A stretch of DNA of 64,000 nucleotides from Gelidibacter pelagius (GTDB taxonomy: Bacteria > Bacteroidota > Bacteroidia > Flavobacteriales > Flavobacteriaceae): the NCBI RefSeq assembly GCF_017581925.1, contig NZ_JAGEVG010000013.1, forward strand, positions 62,001 to 126,000. The letters run 5' to 3'. This document shows positions 60,549-64,000 of this stretch, piece by piece. Positions within the stretch are counted from its first letter, which is position 1; each line of letters starts with the position of its first letter. A model generated the notes under the pieces. That model saw only the letters and a list, made by a program, of their open reading frames with translations, was not told where the DNA came from and did not search any database. A program made the position numbers and the translations under genes.

Positions 60549-63011
60549 ATGAAAAAGTATATCAGCATTCTTATAGTATGTATGTCATTGGTCTCTTTTG
60601 GTCAAAATCCAAATGGTGATTCAAAAGAAGTCGTGATTACAGGAAACATCATTGAGGCCTCCACAGGGGCGCCTTTAGAATATGCAACTGTGGCATTTAC
60701 TGATATGCAGGGCAAGATTGTGACGGGTGGTATTACTGATTTGGAGGGCAAATACGCCATTAAAGTACCTGCTGGAATGTATAAGGTTACTTTTGAATTC
60801 ATCGGTTTTTCTACTAAGACCCTAGAGAATCAAAACTTGACCAAGGACACTACTTTACCAACAATAAAGTTGGCGGAAGATTTGGAGAGTTTGGACGAGA
60901 TTGTGATTCGTGCCGAGACTACCGAAGTTGTCGTAAGACTTGACAAAAAAATCTATAACATCGGTAAAGATCTGACTACCAGTGGCGCAAATGTTGGCGA
61001 TGCATTAGCAAATGTACCGTCAGTTACTGTAGATATTGATGGTTCAATTGCCTTGAGAGGAAATGAAAATGTCAGAATATTAATCAACGGCAAACCCTCT
61101 GCGATTGCAGGCTTCGGATCTACTGATGCCTTGCGCGCGTTGCCAGCTGACGCCATTGACCGTGTAGAAGTCATCACATCACCTTCCGCCCGTTATGATG
61201 CCGAAGGTACCGCAGGTATCTTGAATATTATTTTAAGGAAAGAAAAAACCTTAGGCTTAAACGGGTCTATTCAAACCAATTTGGGGTTGCCGGCAAGTAG
61301 CAGTATTAATGGAAATATCAATTTACGTACGGACAAATTCAATATTTTTAATAACACAGGCTGGCGTTACCGAGAATCTCCCGGAAAAGCTTATTTCAAA
61401 AACCAATACTTATCCAATAGCATCATCAACCCTCTGGTTATAGAAAATAGAGACATGGACCGTATTAACAGAAATTTTAATACCAATTTAGGGATTGAAT
61501 ATTTTATTTCTGATAACACTTCCGTTACGGCATCTGCATTTTTCTCACATGGTAATGATGATGATGAAACAATTAATAAGACGGATGAATTTGACGCGGA
61601 TAATGATTTGGCCATTAGTAGAGATCGGATAGAATACGAGTCCGAAACCGATACAAACTATCAATTTGCTTTAAATTATATTACCAAGTTCGACGATAAC
61701 GGCCACGAATTAAAAGCCGATCTTCAATATGAAAGTGAGAATGAAGAGGAAATCTCGTTAATCAACGAAAACAATACCTTTCCTAATGAAGTCGTGTTGC
61801 CGTCTGAATTTATTACAACGGATGAAGACCAAAAGGAATATTTGGCTCAGATAGACTATGTACGCCCGATTGGCGAGAATGCACAGTTTGAAGCAGGTTA
61901 TCGCGGTAATTTTAAAGAAACAGCTACGGACTATGATCTGACGGAGCAAATGACAGCTGGCGGTAGTTTTATACGAAATGATAGTTTGTCCAATATTTTT
62001 ACCTACAACGAAAATGTGAATGCGTTATATACCCAATATGGTGATAAGTACGGAAAGTTTTCGGTATTGTTGGGTTTACGTCTTGAACATACTGAATTAA
62101 AGGGTGAAGTAGATGCAGAGAATATTGAAGCCAATGGGGACGATGCGCTCAACATTAATTTTGACAAGTCGTATACTGGGTTGTTTCCTACCTTGAATTT
62201 AACTTACGAACTCAATGATCGTGAAAGCATTTCTTTGGGCTATAACCGTCGTATCAATAGACCCAGAGGACGTTGGATCAATCCGTTTCCATCCCGTTCA
62301 AGTGAAGCCAATATCTTTCAAGGTAATCCTAATTTAGACCCGGCTTTTGCGAGTGCTTTTGATCTTGGTTATCTTAAACGTTGGAGTAAGCTCACCTTAA
62401 CCTCTTCAATTTATTATCAACATGAAACCGATGCTTTTGAACGCATCCAAGAAGATACAGGTCGGGAAACTTCCAATGGGATCCCCATTATTAGAACACT
62501 TCCTATCAATTTAAGTACCAATGAGCGCATTGGATTTGAAGTCGGTATATTATATAATCCTGCCAAATGGTTACGCCTTAACGGTAGTTTTAACTTTTTT
62601 CAGTTCAATACAGATGGCGAATTTAACGGTATCGACTATGGCGCTAAAAATACCAGCTATTTTGCCAGAGGAAGTGCCAAGGTTAGTTTGCCTTATAAAA
62701 TAGAATGGCAAACCAATGCTTTTTACAGAGGGCCTTCCAATAATTCACAGACCGAGAGTGATGGTATTTTATCAGTTGATCTTGCCCTAAGTAAGGATAT
62801 CATGAATGACAATGCCACTGTAGGTTTTAATGTCAATGATTTGTTTAATTCGCGTAAACGATCATCTATCACTAATACTGATACTTTTATTAGTGAGAGT
62901 GAATATCAATGGCGCCAGCGTTCGGTTAATTTATCTTTTACCTATCGTTTTAATCAGAAGAAAGAAAGAAGAGCTCAAGAAAGTAGAGATGATGATGAAG
63001 GCGAGTTTTAA
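60549..63011 (+). CDS. TonB-dependent outer-membrane beta-barrel protein
   Basis: An 820-residue outer-membrane protein: signal peptide (1-19, LVSFGQ end), carboxypeptidase-like regulatory domain (about 27-110, GNIIEASTGAPLEYATVAFT), plug (about 125-225, GANVGDALANVPSV, LRGNENVRILINGKPSA, RVEVITSPSARYDAEGTAGI) and barrel (about 230-805). The last strand VNLSFTYRFNQ is followed by a charged tail with DDDEGEF. It belongs to the family with a short plug and a barrel like FecA; no substrate can be read. Regulated perhaps by the LytTR pair. Confidence 0.93.
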   Translation: MKKYISILIVCMSLVSFGQNPNGDSKEVVITGNIIEASTGAPLEYATVAFTDMQGKIVTGGITDLEGKYAIKVPAGMYKVTFEFIGFSTKTLENQNLTKDTTLPTIKLAEDLESLDEIVIRAETTEVVVRLDKKIYNIGKDLTTSGANVGDALANVPSVTVDIDGSIALRGNENVRILINGKPSAIAGFGSTDALRALPADAIDRVEVITSPSARYDAEGTAGILNIILRKEKTLGLNGSIQTNLGLPASSSINGNINLRTDKFNIFNNTGWRYRESPGKAYFKNQYLSNSIINPLVIENRDMDRINRNFNTNLGIEYFISDNTSVTASAFFSHGNDDDETINKTDEFDADNDLAISRDRIEYESETDTNYQFALNYITKFDDNGHELKADLQYESENEEEISLINENNTFPNEVVLPSEFITTDEDQKEYLAQIDYVRPIGENAQFEAGYRGNFKETATDYDLTEQMTAGGSFIRNDSLSNIFTYNENVNALYTQYGDKYGKFSVLLGLRLEHTELKGEVDAENIEANGDDALNINFDKSYTGLFPTLNLTYELNDRESISLGYNRRINRPRGRWINPFPSRSSEANIFQGNPNLDPAFASAFDLGYLKRWSKLTLTSSIYYQHETDAFERIQEDTGRETSNGIPIIRTLPINLSTNERIGFEVGILYNPAKWLRLNGSFNFFQFNTDGEFNGIDYGAKNTSYFARGSAKVSLPYKIEWQTNAFYRGPSNNSQTESDGILSVDLALSKDIMNDNATVGFNVNDLFNSRKRSSITNTDTFISESEYQWRQRSVNLSFTYRFNQKKERRAQESRDDDEGEF

Positions 63012-63243
63012 GACAAATGTTTTTCGCCCTTGTTTTCAGGAAATTTAGGATCGGGTTTTAGGTGAAATGCTCGAAACGGTTTCAAGATTTGTCTACTTGA
63101 AGGAATCGCTATTATAGGAAACCAAGTAGCGTCAGGGTTGATTCTACTGGGACATATTGGATTTGGAATTGAATAAATAAACAATTAAATTGTTGGTATT
63201 GAGAGGTCTTACCGACCTATTCATTGTAATCAATTCGAACATT

Positions 63244-63975
63244 ATGAAAAATAACTTTCCTGGCTTAAAAGCTATCTATGTCAACTGTACATTAAAAAAA
63301 TCGCCTGCTCAGAGTCACACCCGTGATTTAATGGATGTCTCTATAAACATTATGGAATCTGAGAGGGTTCAGGTAGAAGTGGTCCGATTAGTAGATTATG
63401 AGATTCCTGTGGGTGTCCAGCCCGATATGACAAAAGAGGGAGCATCAATAGATGAATGGCCTGAACTCTATAAAAAAATAATTGAGGCCGATATCTTGGT
63501 CATTGGAACTCCTATCTGGTTAGGTGAGCGTTCTTCTGTTGCCTCTAAACTTATAGAGCGTCTTTATGCTATGAGTGGGCATCAGAATGATAAGGGGCAA
63601 TATGTATATTATGGAAAAACCGGAGGCTGTATCATTACCGGAAATGAAGATGGTGTAAAACATTGTGCTATGGGAATTCTGTATGCGCTTCAACATCTGG
63701 GTTACAGCATTCCTCCCCAGGCAGATGCAGGCTGGATTGGTGAAATCGGTCCAGGACCGAGTTATGGAGACAAAGAATGGGACGGCCATACAATAAACCC
63801 ACCAACAGGTTATAATTCTTCTTTCACCAATAGAAATATTACTTTTATGACTTATAATTTACTTCACCTTGCCAAAATGTTAAAGGCAAGTGGAGGTTAC
63901 CCTTCTTACGGAAATTCCAGAAAAGAATGGGATGATGGGACACGATGGAGTTTTGAAAATCCGGAATACCGATGA
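63244..63975 (+). CDS. Flavodoxin-fold NAD(P)H-dependent reductase-like protein
   Basis: A 243-residue protein. ATG 63244 (MKNNFPGLKAIYVNCTLKKS) is preferred to TTG 63190. Flavodoxin-like features: AIYVNCTLKKSPAQSHTRDL (phosphate loop), ADILVIGTPIWLGERSSVAS (FMN-binding) and GGCIITGNEDGVKHC. It probably binds FMN and reduces quinones, nitro compounds or similar. It ends 25 bp before the window edge; the stop (TGA) is inside the window. The gene seems to be alone, 230 bp after the TonB-linked gene. Confidence 0.9.
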   Translation: MKNNFPGLKAIYVNCTLKKSPAQSHTRDLMDVSINIMESERVQVEVVRLVDYEIPVGVQPDMTKEGASIDEWPELYKKIIEADILVIGTPIWLGERSSVASKLIERLYAMSGHQNDKGQYVYYGKTGGCIITGNEDGVKHCAMGILYALQHLGYSIPPQADAGWIGEIGPGPSYGDKEWDGHTINPPTGYNSSFTNRNITFMTYNLLHLAKMLKASGGYPSYGNSRKEWDDGTRWSFENPEYR

Positions 63976-64000
63976 TTCTCATGATTGCAAAGAACATCAA

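Overview
The window reads as chromosomal DNA of a marine or salt-tolerant member of the Flavobacteriaceae (Bacteroidetes). The supporting signs are low GC with AT-rich spacers, weak ribosome binding sites, TAnnTTTG-like promoter elements, a SusC-style TonB-linked receptor with a carboxypeptidase-like regulatory domain, many short stress proteins of flavobacterial type, and several intergenic repeats that look flavobacterial. No tRNA, rRNA, insertion sequence, integrase or CRISPR array was seen.

Layout. (1) 1-6140: an N-type (second-copy, probably Na+-linked) F1Fo ATPase operon in the order atpD(C-terminal part only)-C-Q-R-B-E-F-A-G, closed by a strong terminator. Its b subunit carries a delta-like tail, and heptamer-repeat DNA splits atpB from atpE. 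(2) 6217-16096: a stress and redox region with a universal stress protein, a saccharopine-dehydrogenase-like oxidoreductase, exonuclease III, RtcB RNA ligase, a YtxH protein, a response regulator fused to a Crp/Fnr-type DNA-binding module, and its 1089-residue multi-PAS histidine kinase. One PAS domain of the kinase is LOV-like but has Ser where the photoactive Cys should be. (3) 16576-21918: a broken small ORF, a PycTM/DUF5706-like membrane protein, a 1221-residue protein joining a metallophosphoesterase, a kinase-like middle and an Omp85-like barrel, and a SRAP protein. (4) 22135-28282: small stress and membrane genes (Pmp3-like, YetF/DUF421, three CsbD-like paralogues, a VOC protein), plus a GntA-like haem N-oxygenase overlapping a DUF1989 gene.

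(5) 28661-40007: a mannoside-centred carbohydrate region. It has two GH130 phosphorylase-family genes, two GT4 glycosyltransferases (one with a large C-terminal alpha-helical domain), a GH100-like hydrolase, a PIG-L deacetylase, a cupin, an AraC regulator, ManA and a HAD-type phosphomannomutase. (6) 40029-52534: a complete upper-glycolysis and pentose phosphate set on the minus strand (pgi, pgl, zwf, gnd, a HAD phosphatase, tal, rpiB, tkt, a small unknown gene, class I fba, rpe). Read together, (5) and (6) give a continuous route: beta-mannoside, Man-1-P, Man-6-P, Fru-6-P, Glc-6-P, 6-phosphogluconate, pentose phosphates and NADPH.

(7) 52751-63975: an APC permease, an MtfA-like zinc peptidase, a DUF6642-like protein, an AlkB-type dioxygenase, an outer-membrane protein, a LytS/LytTR two-component pair, DoxX, a TonB-dependent outer-membrane protein and a flavodoxin-fold reductase. 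Long (~118 bp) and short (~40 bp) copies of one dispersed intergenic repeat cluster here, with a further copy at each of 9963 and 50158.

The strongest candidates for new biology are the metallophosphoesterase/kinase-like/Omp85 fusion with its PycTM-like neighbour, the Cys-less LOV kinase with its RR-Crp partner and candidate operators, and the mannoside-to-pentose-phosphate region, which may serve a beta-mannan reserve. All functions are inferred by reading motifs; no database search was run.
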